From Bacteroidota bacterium (lineage in GTDB: Bacteria > Bacteroidota > Bacteroidia > Cytophagales > Cyclobacteriaceae): a DNA stretch of 13,746 bases. Under the pieces are notes generated by a model. It searched no databases and had not been told where the DNA came from. It was given only the letters and a program-made list of their open reading frames with translations. The stretch is from positions 1 through 13,746 of the forward strand of contig JAEZBX010000013.1 of the NCBI GenBank assembly GCA_023412765.1, given 5' to 3'. Below are positions 1 through 7,642 of this stretch, one piece after another. Each line of letters begins with the position of its first letter. Position 1 is the stretch's first letter. Made by a program: the position numbers and the translations under genes.

Positions 1-1697
1 ACGCAACGATCACTCTTCAAAACTATTTCAGGATGTACCATAAACTCGCAGGGATGACGGGTACAGCTGAAACAGAAGCGGGCGAATTCTGGGATATTTA
101 CAAGTTGGATGTTGTCACAATCCCAACGAACAAACCGACGATCAGAAAAGACTACGATGATCTTGTGTACAAGACCATGCGTGAAAAATTCAACGCCGTC
201 ATTGAGGAAATTGTAAAGCTAACTCAGGCTGGCAGACCAGTACTGGTAGGTACGACGTCGGTAGAAATTTCTGAATTGGTGAGCCGGATGTTGCAAATCC
301 GTAAAATCAAGCACCAGGTCTTGAATGCCAAGCAACACCAGCGCGAAGCGGAAGTTGTTGCTGAAGCTGGTAAACCGGGAACTGTAACCATTGCGACGAA
401 CATGGCAGGTCGCGGAACTGATATCAAGCTTACGCCCGAATCGCGTGCAGCCGGAGGGTTAGCGATCATAGGCACAGAAAGACACGAGTCCCGCCGCGTC
501 GATCGTCAGCTTCGCGGTCGTTCCGGGCGCCAGGGAGATCCAGGTACGTCTCATTTCTATGTGTCGCTTGAGGATAACCTTATGCGCCTGTTCATGCCTG
601 AGCGCATTGCGCGCATCATGGATAAGTTGGGATTGAAGGAAGGTGAAGTGATTCAGCACTCGATGGTTACAAACTCTATCGAAAGAGCTCAAAAAAAGGT
701 TGAGGAGAACAACTTTGGAATACGCAAACGCCTTTTGGAGTATGACAACGTTATGAATTCTCAACGTGAGGTTATCTACAAACGAAGGAGGAATGCGTTG
801 TTCGGGGAAAGACTCGAACTGGATATCTTAACAATGTTGTACGATACCTGCGAAGATATGGTGATCAATGCAAAGAACGCCAGCGACTATGAAAGTCTGC
901 GTTTGAATGCATTAAGTACGTTGGGACTGGATTATGAAATTACCAAGGATACCTTCGATAGCCAGGATCAGCAGAAGCTTGTTGACGACCTATATAATAA
1001 AGCACTCGATCACTATCACCAGAAGAACAAAATGGTAGCTGAGAAAGCATTACCGATAGTGAAGGAAATCTTTAAGACACGTGGCTCAACTGTGGAAAAT
1101 ATTCTGGTTCCATTCACAGATGGCCAAAAGCAGATTGGTGTCGCTGCAAATCTTGCCAAAGCAGTGAATTCGAATAATGCTGAGTTGATAAAGTCGATGG
1201 AGAAGATGATCGCGCTTGCCATCATTGATCAACTATGGAAGGAACACCTGCGTGAAATGGATGATCTGAAACAATCCGTTCAAAACGCAGTGTATGAGCA
1301 AAAAGACCCGCTGCTGATTTATAAGTTTGAAGGGTTTGAGTTATTCAAGCGGTTTGTTGCTAAAGTAAACGAAGAGACCATTTCATTCTTAATGAAGGCC
1401 GACATACCTGTTCAACAACCGGAGCAAGTTCAGGAAGCGCGGGCGCACAGAAGCCGCGTTCGGTTGAACGAGCAAAAGGAAGAATCGCGTTCTTTGTTAA
1501 GCGGTGGAGAAAGGTCTGCACCAGCACAAACATCCAGACCACCTCAGGAAAAAGTAATGCCAGCTAAATCTGAAAAGGTCGCAGGCAGAAACGACAGAGT
1601 TAGTGTACAGTATCCTGATGGCAAAGTGTTGCGCGATGTAAAGTATAAGAAAGTTGAGGAGGATATTTTGAATAATAAGTGCATCATAATCAATTAG
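1..1697 (+). CDS. secA: Protein translocase subunit SecA (3' part; 5' end outside window)
   Basis: SecA is the ATPase motor that pushes preproteins through the SecYEG channel at the inner membrane. The reading frame is already open at base 3 (ATITLQNYFR, then MYHKLAGMTGTA), so the ATG at 33 is internal and the gene begins upstream. Visible parts in order are the AGMTGTA helicase motif, VLVGTTSVEIS, the NBD2 motif ATNMAGRGTDIKL, and the motif VI block GTERHESRRVDRQLRGRSGRQGD cut short here as GTERHESRR...RGRSGRQGD. The helical scaffold (KRLLEYDNVMNSQREVIY) and the LWKEHLREMDDLKQSV region follow. The usual zinc-binding C-terminus (GRNDPCPCGSGKK type) is absent: the tail keeps GRND at 1584-1595 and then reads RVSVQYPDGKVLRDVKYKK, ending CIIIN. 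There is no sign of frameshift. The next gene starts one base after the stop, suggesting co-transcription. Confidence 0.97.
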   Translation, partial: ATITLQNYFRMYHKLAGMTGTAETEAGEFWDIYKLDVVTIPTNKPTIRKDYDDLVYKTMREKFNAVIEEIVKLTQAGRPVLVGTTSVEISELVSRMLQIRKIKHQVLNAKQHQREAEVVAEAGKPGTVTIATNMAGRGTDIKLTPESRAAGGLAIIGTERHESRRVDRQLRGRSGRQGDPGTSHFYVSLEDNLMRLFMPERIARIMDKLGLKEGEVIQHSMVTNSIERAQKKVEENNFGIRKRLLEYDNVMNSQREVIYKRRRNALFGERLELDILTMLYDTCEDMVINAKNASDYESLRLNALSTLGLDYEITKDTFDSQDQQKLVDDLYNKALDHYHQKNKMVAEKALPIVKEIFKTRGSTVENILVPFTDGQKQIGVAANLAKAVNSNNAELIKSMEKMIALAIIDQLWKEHLREMDDLKQSVQNAVYEQKDPLLIYKFEGFELFKRFVAKVNEETISFLMKADIPVQQPEQVQEARAHRSRVRLNEQKEESRSLLSGGERSAPAQTSRPPQEKVMPAKSEKVAGRNDRVSVQYPDGKVLRDVKYKKVEEDILNNKCIIIN

Positions 1698-1698
1698 C

Positions 1699-2217
1699 AT
1701 GAGCAGGATCCGTGTTTTTCAATGTCTCTTGTTGGTCGTATGGCTAGGGAGTTGTGCGAGCCCGCGAAATACCACGGTGTCGACCGCTGGGTCAGGGTAT
1801 TCTGAAGATCTGTCTGTCTGGAGGCCAAAACCGCAGGTAACAGAAAATAGCACGACAACAACCAAGGCACCTGATGGCGTGAAACAAACGCAATACGTGG
1901 AGCCGAAATATGCTGTTAATAAAAAGCTAGACACAGTTTTAGATAGCATCGATAGATATAATACCTCCAAAGAATTTATTAATGGTTTTACTATACAGAT
2001 TTATGCTGGATTAAAACGTGAGGATGCTTTGAATGCAAAAAAGAATTTAGCGTCGTCACTTCCCCTGCTTAATTCAGAGGTAGAATATTCTCAGCCTAGC
2101 TTTCGGGTAAAAGTGGGCAAATATTTTTCGCGGATCGATGCGCAGAAAGATTATTTAGCTGTTAAGAAGTATTTCCCAACAGCGATCGTAATTCCAGACA
2201 AAGTAGCGATACATTAG
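1699..2217 (+). CDS. SPOR-domain lipoprotein (172 aa)
   Basis: This is a small envelope lipoprotein with a C-terminal SPOR-like domain, a fold that in characterised families binds denuded septal peptidoglycan. A short charged start (MSRIR), a hydrophobic stretch (residues 6-16) and a lipobox LGSC place the lipidated cysteine at residue 19. Residues about 20-90 are low-complexity and rich in Ser, Thr and Pro, fitting a flexible periplasmic linker. Residues about 95-170 (GFTIQIYAGLKREDALNAKK ... FRVKVGKYFSRIDAQ ... YFPTAIVIPD) have the alternating strand-helix pattern and the VKVGxF-like signature of SPOR repeats. It starts one base after the secA stop. The substrate and exact role are unknown. 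A cell-wall or division role is inferred from the domain only. Confidence 0.83.
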   Translation: MSRIRVFQCLLLVVWLGSCASPRNTTVSTAGSGYSEDLSVWRPKPQVTENSTTTTKAPDGVKQTQYVEPKYAVNKKLDTVLDSIDRYNTSKEFINGFTIQIYAGLKREDALNAKKNLASSLPLLNSEVEYSQPSFRVKVGKYFSRIDAQKDYLAVKKYFPTAIVIPDKVAIH

Positions 2218-2248
2218 CAATCCAAACGTAGCCACCAGATTCGCTTCC

Positions 2249-3442
2249 ATGAGTCTTCTTCACAAGATCAAATCGCTGTCTTCCGCGTACAGTACCCATA
2301 CGGTTTCTCTTCGGAGGCACCTGCACGCGCATCCGGAGCTTTCGTATCAGGAATTTCAAACAGTTAGGTTTGTTGCCGAGCAACTCAATTCATTTGGAAT
2401 AGAGTGCAGACCAGTAGCAACCACAGGACTTATTGCCGAAATAAAAGGTAAGAATCCCGATCAAAAGACCATTGCGTTACGTGCCGATATGGATGCTTTG
2501 CCGATCCTGGAAGAAAACAATGTCATATATAAGTCGAAGAATACCGGGGTCATGCATGCTTGTGGCCATGATGTGCACACATCATCACTTTTGATGACGG
2601 CGAGAATTCTAAATGAGGTAAAAGAGGATTTTGAAGGCACCATTCGGTTACTCTTTCAACCTGGGGAAGAAAAAAATCCTGGAGGTGCCTCTTATATGAT
2701 CAAGGAAGGCGCACTAGAGAATCCGCGTCCCTCTGCGATTCTTGGCCAGCATGTGTTTCCGTTACTACCTGCGGGAAAAGTTGGCTTTCGCGAAGGGATG
2801 TATATGGCAAGCGCGGACGAGATATATCTGAAAGTAATAGGGAAAGGAGGACATGGTGCTGCGCCAGACCTGGCCATTGATCCGATCGTTATAGCATCTC
2901 ACATCATCATTGCTCTGCAACAGATCATCAGTCGGAATGCCAATCCTCGACAGCCAACTGTACTGACTTTTGGAAATATTATCGGCCATGGTGCAACGAA
3001 TATCATTCCTAATGAAGTTAACATTGCAGGAACCTTTCGTGCGATGAACGAAGCATGGCGCGAATCAGCGTTGGATAAGATCAAGAAGATGGCAGAGTCG
3101 ATCGCCGAAGGAATGGGTGGTCGATGTGAAGTGGACATTTCAAGAGGATATCCATATCTCGAGAACAACCCTGAGCTTACACGCAGAATACGAAGCGCGG
3201 CTGAGGAGTATGTAGGCAGCGATAATGTGGTGAATATAGACATTACGTTGGGCGCTGAAGATTTTGCATATTATTCCCAGGTGGTACCGGCATCATTTTA
3301 CAGGCTTGGTACAAGCAATGCAGCGAAAGGTATTACATCATACGTACACACCCCTACATTCGACATCGATGAGGATGCGCTATCTATCGGCCCGGGGCTG
3401 ATGGCATGGATGGCAATTCAGGAATTGAGAGTTAAGAGTTAA
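2249..3442 (+). CDS. M20D-family metallo-amidohydrolase (N-acyl amino acid / hippurate hydrolase type)
   Basis: This cytosolic zinc-dependent hydrolase is expected to cleave N-acylated amino acids or related amides. The exact substrate cannot be read from sequence, because the family includes hippurate hydrolases, IAA-amino-acid hydrolases and N-acetyl-diaminopimelate deacetylases. Of 397 residues, RRHLHAHPELSYQE lies near residue 22, ALRADMDALP near 76, and the metal motif HACGHDVH at 103-110, with C105 and H107 as likely ligands. FQPGEE follows (E140/E141), then GQH (H168), the dimerisation-domain signature GKGGHGAAPD (198-207), and the last ligand H367 in YVHTPTFDIDED. Length and all metal ligands are intact, so it should be active. 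No signal peptide is seen. It lies 31 bp after the SPOR gene. The final codons (RVKS, stop) are written in an AT-rich repeat that continues past the gene, so the extreme C-terminus may be recent. Confidence 0.92.
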   Translation: MSLLHKIKSLSSAYSTHTVSLRRHLHAHPELSYQEFQTVRFVAEQLNSFGIECRPVATTGLIAEIKGKNPDQKTIALRADMDALPILEENNVIYKSKNTGVMHACGHDVHTSSLLMTARILNEVKEDFEGTIRLLFQPGEEKNPGGASYMIKEGALENPRPSAILGQHVFPLLPAGKVGFREGMYMASADEIYLKVIGKGGHGAAPDLAIDPIVIASHIIIALQQIISRNANPRQPTVLTFGNIIGHGATNIIPNEVNIAGTFRAMNEAWRESALDKIKKMAESIAEGMGGRCEVDISRGYPYLENNPELTRRIRSAAEEYVGSDNVVNIDITLGAEDFAYYSQVVPASFYRLGTSNAAKGITSYVHTPTFDIDEDALSIGPGLMAWMAIQELRVKS

Positions 3443-3464
3443 TAGTTAATTGTTATTAGTTAAT
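3430..3464. repeat. AT-rich heptamer repeat (AGTTAAT/AGTTAAG)
   Basis: The heptamer AGTTAAG/AGTTAAT occurs at 3430-3436, 3437-3443, 3444-3450 and 3458-3464. The first copies supply the last codons and the TAA stop of the M20 gene, so the repeat spans the gene end. It may be a slippage-generated spacer in the convergent intergenic region. No function is shown. Confidence 0.6.
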
Positions 3465-3482
3465 AGTCGCTTGAGCGTCACT

Positions 3483-3539
3483 CGATATTCTTTGTTCCTT
3501 GTTCGATCCGATAGCTATCGGATTCGATATTCAATTCTT
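3483..3539. repeat. TTCGATATTC-type intergenic repeat, copy A
   Basis: This stretch is built of TTCGATATTC and TTGTTCCTTGTTCGAT words. It matches a second stretch at 5676-5711: both contain TTCCTTGTTCGAT followed by ATTCA. Copy A is interrupted by a palindrome that copy B lacks. It lies between two converging genes. Two related copies in gaps about 2.2 kb apart suggest a dispersed non-coding repeat family in this genome. Confidence 0.6.
3506..3523. repeat. Perfect 18-bp palindrome ATCCGATAGCTATCGGAT
   Basis: ATCCGATAG is followed directly by its reverse complement CTATCGGAT. The core CCGATAGCTATCGG (3508-3521) is flanked by TTCGAT at 3502-3507 and 3523-3528, so it looks inserted with a 6-bp duplication into copy A of the intergenic repeat. 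With no loop and no adjacent T-run it is a poor classical terminator, although lying between convergent genes it could act as a bidirectional one through a cruciform or a longer hairpin. Confidence 0.7.
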
Positions 3540-3542
3540 AAA

Positions 3543-5471
3543 TCACTCCAAGACTATCCTCGCATACTTCGGATAACGGACCGCATACTGCAATGTAATT
3601 GTCTCCGTTTTTCCCGGCTCTATCTGCTTTCGCCACTTTAGCATTCCGTTCTGCTTATCGTATTCCGCTGCTGAGTCCTCCATCTTATCAATCGATATTT
3701 CCTTATCATTTGCAACCGGGACCTGATCCTCAATCACGATGGCCAACGGCTGGGTTTTCTTGTTACGAACGGTAATTTCATACCCGATTTGTACTTTTTG
3801 ATTTGAGCCGATAACATGTCGCGACGTAAAATCTTTCTTTTTTTCGCGTGTCACGACAACGTTTCCATCTCGTCCAAGAGAAAGCGTTAGCGTATCGGAA
3901 GTGTTACGCGTATCCAGAATGGATTTTCCAATGTATTTGTCTTCGAAAAAGAGATTTGCCTCGCCTGCCAGAAAATTGTGTGCATCCCAGTTCAATACTT
4001 TGGCAGTAAGAAAGGCATCCGCATCCAATTTAGGAACACAGTAGTATTCATATAGAGCGTCTAGTTCATATTCCACCATTGCAGTAGTATTAACTTCACC
4101 ATCAGATTTTACACTGAAAGGCTCATCCAAAGTATATTCGACATTTGTCTGCCGGATCACCGGCGTTGAAATTATGCTTTTTTTCATTCGAGGTTCTGTC
4201 TCTATGCCTGACATACGTCCCGAAAGCCCACGAACTGCCACCGACGAACTTGTTATGTTGCGTCGGCTCTCCACACCGTACGCAGTTACCACCACCTCCG
4301 ACAATTCGGTTACGTTAGGAACGAGCTGAACATCAAGCACACTTCTGCCGCTGATAGGTTGCTCCGAGGTGGCATAACCAATGAATGAAAAAACTAAAGT
4401 CTGTGCATCGGAAGTCAGCGGTATGGAATAATATCCCGCGGCATCGCTTACCGTTCCTATGGTAGTTCCTTTGATCACGACATTTACCCCAGGCATACCG
4501 TTATTTGAGTCGTCAACAATCCGACCTGTTACAAAATTGTTCGAAGGTGCAGTTATTGGCTGAAGATTTTGCGTTGAGATGGTATTTGAAGTAGAAGCAA
4601 CAACATTGTTGAATCCAAGTATCCAGGGTTTGATAATGGGTGTCGCGCCTCCCTGTGATGGTTTACCCGATGATATTGTGAGCTTTACATTCTTCCAGTC
4701 TTCGCCAGAAGTTTGTGATACACTAGCCTTATAGGTGATGCTGATTGGAGATTGAATATCTTTTGCCCGAATATCATAAGATGGATACCAACGAGCCTCG
4801 CGCACCAGGTATTGAATTTTAATTGGAGAAGCAGTTGCTCCTTTAGTTGAAACTTTTACGGTGATTTCACCGGATGGTTGGGGCTTGAATGAACTCAGTT
4901 CCTTCAACTGTGCATCAATTTTTCCGATGCCCTCGTTGTATTTCTTAATGTTCCGGTCCAGCAAGAGCAACTGCTGACTGATATCCATTAAGCGTTGACG
5001 AAAATAGTCCATAGCAATTTTTAATTCTTCGATAGACACACCGCGTGCCGTACCACCAATGGACTTATTCGTTTTTAAAATGGCTTCTTCTTCGAGATAT
5101 ACTTCTTGTAATGATTTGTCCTGAGAGAGACTTGCCCATAATTTTCTCCGCTCTTCTTCCAACTCTGAAACTCGTTCTGGCATTTTCAACTCTTCCATGT
5201 AGTTGACCTTGAAAGAAACGGACAAAATTCTTACGGCGGATGGAGCTTCGACCTGAATACTTTGTTCCTGGATCTCTGGTGAAATACCGGAAAATTTTAA
5301 GAGCGTAACACCGGGCTTCAACGACACAATCGAATGTCGGCTTACTTGTGCACCCTCCAGAAATACGGTTACGTGATCAATCTTTGACTTGATTTCAAAT
5401 TCGTTTTCCTGCGCCTGGGCCGAAAGAAAAAGGCAAAACATGAACACAGAAAGAGTAGAGTTCCTTCTCAT
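3543..5471 (-). CDS. Secreted MuiA-family protein: DUF4140 + DUF4139 with an inserted SusC-like CarboxypepD_reg domain
   Basis: This exported protein of 642 aa belongs to the 'mucoidy inhibitor A' family, whose biochemical function is not established. Residues 1-20 form a type I signal peptide ending AQA before Q21. Residues about 28-125 match DUF4140 (IDHVTVFLEGAQVSR). Residues 95-195 are Glu/Lys/Leu-rich and probably form a coiled coil. DUF4139 starts near 215 (IQYLVREARWYPSYDIRAKD) and resumes about 440 to the end (VEYTLDEPFSV ... RYPKYARIV). Between these halves, residues about 313-386 form a carboxypeptidase-regulatory-like beta-sandwich (VTGRIVDDSNNGMPGVNVVI ... GTVSDAAGYYSI), followed by ELSEVVVTAYGVESRRN, which is like the junction into a SusC TonB-receptor plug. 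No beta-barrel follows. It lies 238 bp downstream of acs on the same strand. The start is the ATG before the signal peptide. The family call is firm, the role unknown. Confidence 0.9.
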   Translation of the reverse strand: MRRNSTLSVFMFCLFLSAQAQENEFEIKSKIDHVTVFLEGAQVSRHSIVSLKPGVTLLKFSGISPEIQEQSIQVEAPSAVRILSVSFKVNYMEELKMPERVSELEEERRKLWASLSQDKSLQEVYLEEEAILKTNKSIGGTARGVSIEELKIAMDYFRQRLMDISQQLLLLDRNIKKYNEGIGKIDAQLKELSSFKPQPSGEITVKVSTKGATASPIKIQYLVREARWYPSYDIRAKDIQSPISITYKASVSQTSGEDWKNVKLTISSGKPSQGGATPIIKPWILGFNNVVASTSNTISTQNLQPITAPSNNFVTGRIVDDSNNGMPGVNVVIKGTTIGTVSDAAGYYSIPLTSDAQTLVFSFIGYATSEQPISGRSVLDVQLVPNVTELSEVVVTAYGVESRRNITSSSVAVRGLSGRMSGIETEPRMKKSIISTPVIRQTNVEYTLDEPFSVKSDGEVNTTAMVEYELDALYEYYCVPKLDADAFLTAKVLNWDAHNFLAGEANLFFEDKYIGKSILDTRNTSDTLTLSLGRDGNVVVTREKKKDFTSRHVIGSNQKVQIGYEITVRNKKTQPLAIVIEDQVPVANDKEISIDKMEDSAAEYDKQNGMLKWRKQIEPGKTETITLQYAVRYPKYARIVLE

Positions 5472-5709
5472 AGCTTTAGGTTTTAGTGGTAGCTATGAGA
5501 TGCGGCGAGGCAATTTATTCCATACAGTAAACCGAAATTTTTTAGGATGTTATGGAGTAAGTCCTGCTTGCCGGTAGTCAGATCCAATATGGCACGAGAT
5601 TTTTTTTAATACCTAAAATGTAAAAGTGGCCTGCCTGTCCGCTTGCCTGTCCGGTAGGCAGGCTCGAACTTATTCGGTGTTCAATATTCCTTGTTCGATA
5701 TTCAGTATT
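5472..5709. other. Intergenic region between acs and the DUF4139 gene
   Basis: These 238 bp have no convincing gene. The half near 5709 holds an AT-rich repeat and a GC-rich hairpin repeat, listed separately. A degenerate piece of the GC-rich motif (CCTGCTTGCCGGTAG) sits at 5563-5577. The half near 5472 should contain the promoter of the DUF4139 gene. The only candidate -7 box I see, reading the minus strand, is TAAATTG (plus 5510-5516), without a good -33 partner, so I do not call it separately. Confidence 0.5.
5629..5663 (-). terminator. GC-rich hairpin repeat, possible acs terminator
   Basis: GCCTGCCT (5629-5636) is the exact reverse complement of AGGCAGGC (5656-5663). Between and across these arms lies a 12-base tandem repeat, TGCCTGTCCGCT then TGCCTGTCCGGT (5632-5655, one mismatch). 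On the minus strand the hairpin starts 47 bp after the acs stop and is followed by CACTTTTACATTTT, a loose U-rich tract. It could therefore end acs transcription, or it may simply be an interspersed GC-rich repeat. The structure is clear, the terminator role is inferred. Confidence 0.5.
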
Positions 5710-5711
5710 CT
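5676..5711. repeat. TTCGATATTC-type intergenic repeat, copy B
   Basis: The stretch GTTCAATATTCCTTGTTCGA, continuing TATTCAGTATTC, is the uninterrupted version of the repeat at 3483-3539. It runs up to and just into the acs stop codon, much as the AT-rich repeat at 3430-3464 runs into the M20 gene end. No coding potential or known role is visible. Confidence 0.55.
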
Positions 5712-7602
5712 ACAGTGCTCCTGCCTTAATCTCTTCCACAACCGATGGATCGACCAACGTGGTTGTATCTCCAAGGTTCGACGTGTCTCCTTCGGCAACC
5801 TTTCTTAAGATCCGCCGCATTATTTTTCCAGAGCGTGTTTTTGGTAATCCGCTAACGAACTGAATCTTATCTGGCTTGCAAATAGGTCCAATGATTTTTG
5901 AAACAGTTTCACGGATCTCATTTCGAAGCTTTTCCTCCTCTACGGGTTTATTGTAGCAAATCACAAAAGCATAAACGCCCTGACCTTTGATATCATGAGG
6001 GAAACCAACTACAGCTGTTTCGCAAACTGCTGAATGTTCATCGATCGCGCTTTCAATTTCGGCGGTTCCAAGATTGTGACCGGAAACAATAATAATGTCG
6101 TCAACGCGACCCGTGATTCTATAGTATCCATTCTCGTCGCGTTTGCATCCATCGCCAGTAAAATAACGTCCCGGAAACGTAGAAAAATACGTGTCTCTGA
6201 ACCGCTGATGATCTCCATAAATTGTACGCGCGATCGCTGGCCACGGGAATTTGATGGTAAGTCTGCCTTCGACATTGTTCCCCGTCAGCTCTTTTCCATT
6301 TTCATCCATAATGGCCGGTTGAACGCCGGGTAGGGGAAGCGTTGCGTGGGCCGGTTTCAGTGGCGTCACATTGGCAATCGGCGATATCATAAAGCCAGCG
6401 GTCTCCGTCTGCCACCACGTATCAACAATAGGGCATTTTTTCTTCCCTATGTTTTCGTCGTACCAGTGCCAGGCTTCTTCGTTGATAGGTTCACCTACTG
6501 TACCTAACACCTCCAAAGAAGAAAGGTCGCTTCTTTCGACGAAGCTTAAAGGTGCTTTTTCAAGAGACCGTATCGCTGTCGGCGCAGTATAGAAAATATT
6601 CACTTTATGTCGTTCGATTGCTTGCCAAAATCTTCCCATATCAGGGTAGGAAGGAATGCCTTCAAAAATTACTGTTGTAGCTCCGGCGCAAAGAGGTGCA
6701 TAAATAATGTAAGAGTGGCCTGTTATCCATCCAACGTCTGCCGTACACCAATAGATCTGGCCTTCACGATACTGAAAGACAGTCTGGAAAGTGTATGTAA
6801 TGAACACCATATATCCACCGCAGGTGTGCACCATTCCTTTCGGCTTACCGGTAGATCCGGAAGTATAAAGGATGAATAGCAAATCCTCGGAGTCCATGAT
6901 TTCTGCAGGAGAATGGGGTGCCATTCCTTTTATGGCGTCATGCCACCATACGTCGCGCCCTTCTTTCATAGAATGAGGCTCCGTGGTTCGCGCAAAAACA
7001 ATCACGCGCTCTACTGACGGACATTTCACTAAGGCTTCATCAACTATCTTCTTGAGCTCAATCTTTTTGCCCCCTCGTATTGTGGTGTCAGCGGTCAATA
7101 CAAGTTTGCATCCTGAGTCATTGATGCGATCAACCAGCGAACCGGCTGAAAAGCCTGCAAACACTACGGAGTGAACGGCACCAATGCGAGCACAACCTAA
7201 GATAGCATATGCCAACTCAGGGATCATTGGCATGTAGATACACACCCGATCACCTTTCTTGATACCATTGGCCTTCAGCATATTTGCGACACGGCAAACT
7301 TCATCATACAATTGCTGGTATGTGATTTTCACTGCTTCATCGGTAGGCTCGTTGGGTTCCCAAATGATCGCTGTCTGATGTGCCCGAGCGGGCAAATGGC
7401 GGTCAATACAGTTTTCAGTTATGTTCAGCTTTCCTCCAAGGAACCATTTAACTTCTGGCTTACGAAAATCCCACTGGAGAACTTTGTCCCACTTTTTCCT
7501 CCATAAAAAATCATTAGCAACTTCATCCCAAAAAGCTTCAGGATTTTTAATGCTTTCCGCGTAGCGTTCTTCGTAGTCTTTGAAAGTAGTTATCTTCTTC
7601 AT
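5710..7602 (-). CDS. acs: Acetyl-CoA synthetase, AMP-forming
   Basis: This enzyme makes acetyl-CoA from acetate, ATP and CoA through an acetyl-AMP intermediate, for acetate assimilation in the cytosol. The 630-aa protein is close to full family length and carries every core motif of the ANL superfamily: YTSGSTGKPKG (246-256), GTVGEPINEEAW (367-378), the acetate-pocket DTWWQTE (394-400), YFTGDG (480-485), the hinge GRVDDIIIVSGH (498-509) and PKTRSGKIMRR (587-597). K593 is the catalytic lysine that is reversibly acetylated in characterised Acs enzymes. One departure is VSGHNLGTAEIES: Asn510 replaces the Arg usual at this place in enterobacterial Acs (VSGHRLGT). I believe this variant also occurs in other Bacteroidota. 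The start (MKKITTFKDYEER) has an AGGA-like sequence a few bases upstream. It is divergent from the glycosyltransferase gene. Confidence 0.97.
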   Translation of the reverse strand: MKKITTFKDYEERYAESIKNPEAFWDEVANDFLWRKKWDKVLQWDFRKPEVKWFLGGKLNITENCIDRHLPARAHQTAIIWEPNEPTDEAVKITYQQLYDEVCRVANMLKANGIKKGDRVCIYMPMIPELAYAILGCARIGAVHSVVFAGFSAGSLVDRINDSGCKLVLTADTTIRGGKKIELKKIVDEALVKCPSVERVIVFARTTEPHSMKEGRDVWWHDAIKGMAPHSPAEIMDSEDLLFILYTSGSTGKPKGMVHTCGGYMVFITYTFQTVFQYREGQIYWCTADVGWITGHSYIIYAPLCAGATTVIFEGIPSYPDMGRFWQAIERHKVNIFYTAPTAIRSLEKAPLSFVERSDLSSLEVLGTVGEPINEEAWHWYDENIGKKKCPIVDTWWQTETAGFMISPIANVTPLKPAHATLPLPGVQPAIMDENGKELTGNNVEGRLTIKFPWPAIARTIYGDHQRFRDTYFSTFPGRYFTGDGCKRDENGYYRITGRVDDIIIVSGHNLGTAEIESAIDEHSAVCETAVVGFPHDIKGQGVYAFVICYNKPVEEEKLRNEIRETVSKIIGPICKPDKIQFVSGLPKTRSGKIMRRILRKVAEGDTSNLGDTTTLVDPSVVEEIKAGAL

Positions 7603-7610
7603 ATCGTTCC

Positions 7611-7629
7611 TGTCACGGATTTAGTGACA
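7611..7629. promoter_or_regulatory. Dyad TGTCAC-N7-GTGACA just upstream of acs
   Basis: This perfect 6+6 bp inverted repeat with a 7-base spacer ends 8 bp from the acs start codon. If the promoter proposed at 7643-7671 is right, the dyad lies in the acs 5' untranslated region. It could be a repressor operator or a small mRNA hairpin affecting translation. The symmetry is certain, the role inferred. Confidence 0.45.
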
Positions 7630-7642
7630 ATAGTATTCGATA

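Noticed and set aside
459..764. 101-codon open frame on the minus strand inside secA
   Set aside because: It is entirely antisense to a well-conserved SecA region and has no recognisable domain; a by-product of the coding strand.
2899..3243. 114-codon minus-strand frame inside the M20 gene
   Set aside because: It lies fully within a conserved catalytic gene, and its translation has no domain-like pattern.
3450..3641. Short + strand frame in the convergent gap
   Set aside because: It is made of repeat sequence and then runs antisense into the DUF4139 gene; no protein signature.
5600..5607. Run of eight T as a + strand terminator
   Set aside because: There is no stable stem just upstream, and no + strand gene ends near it.
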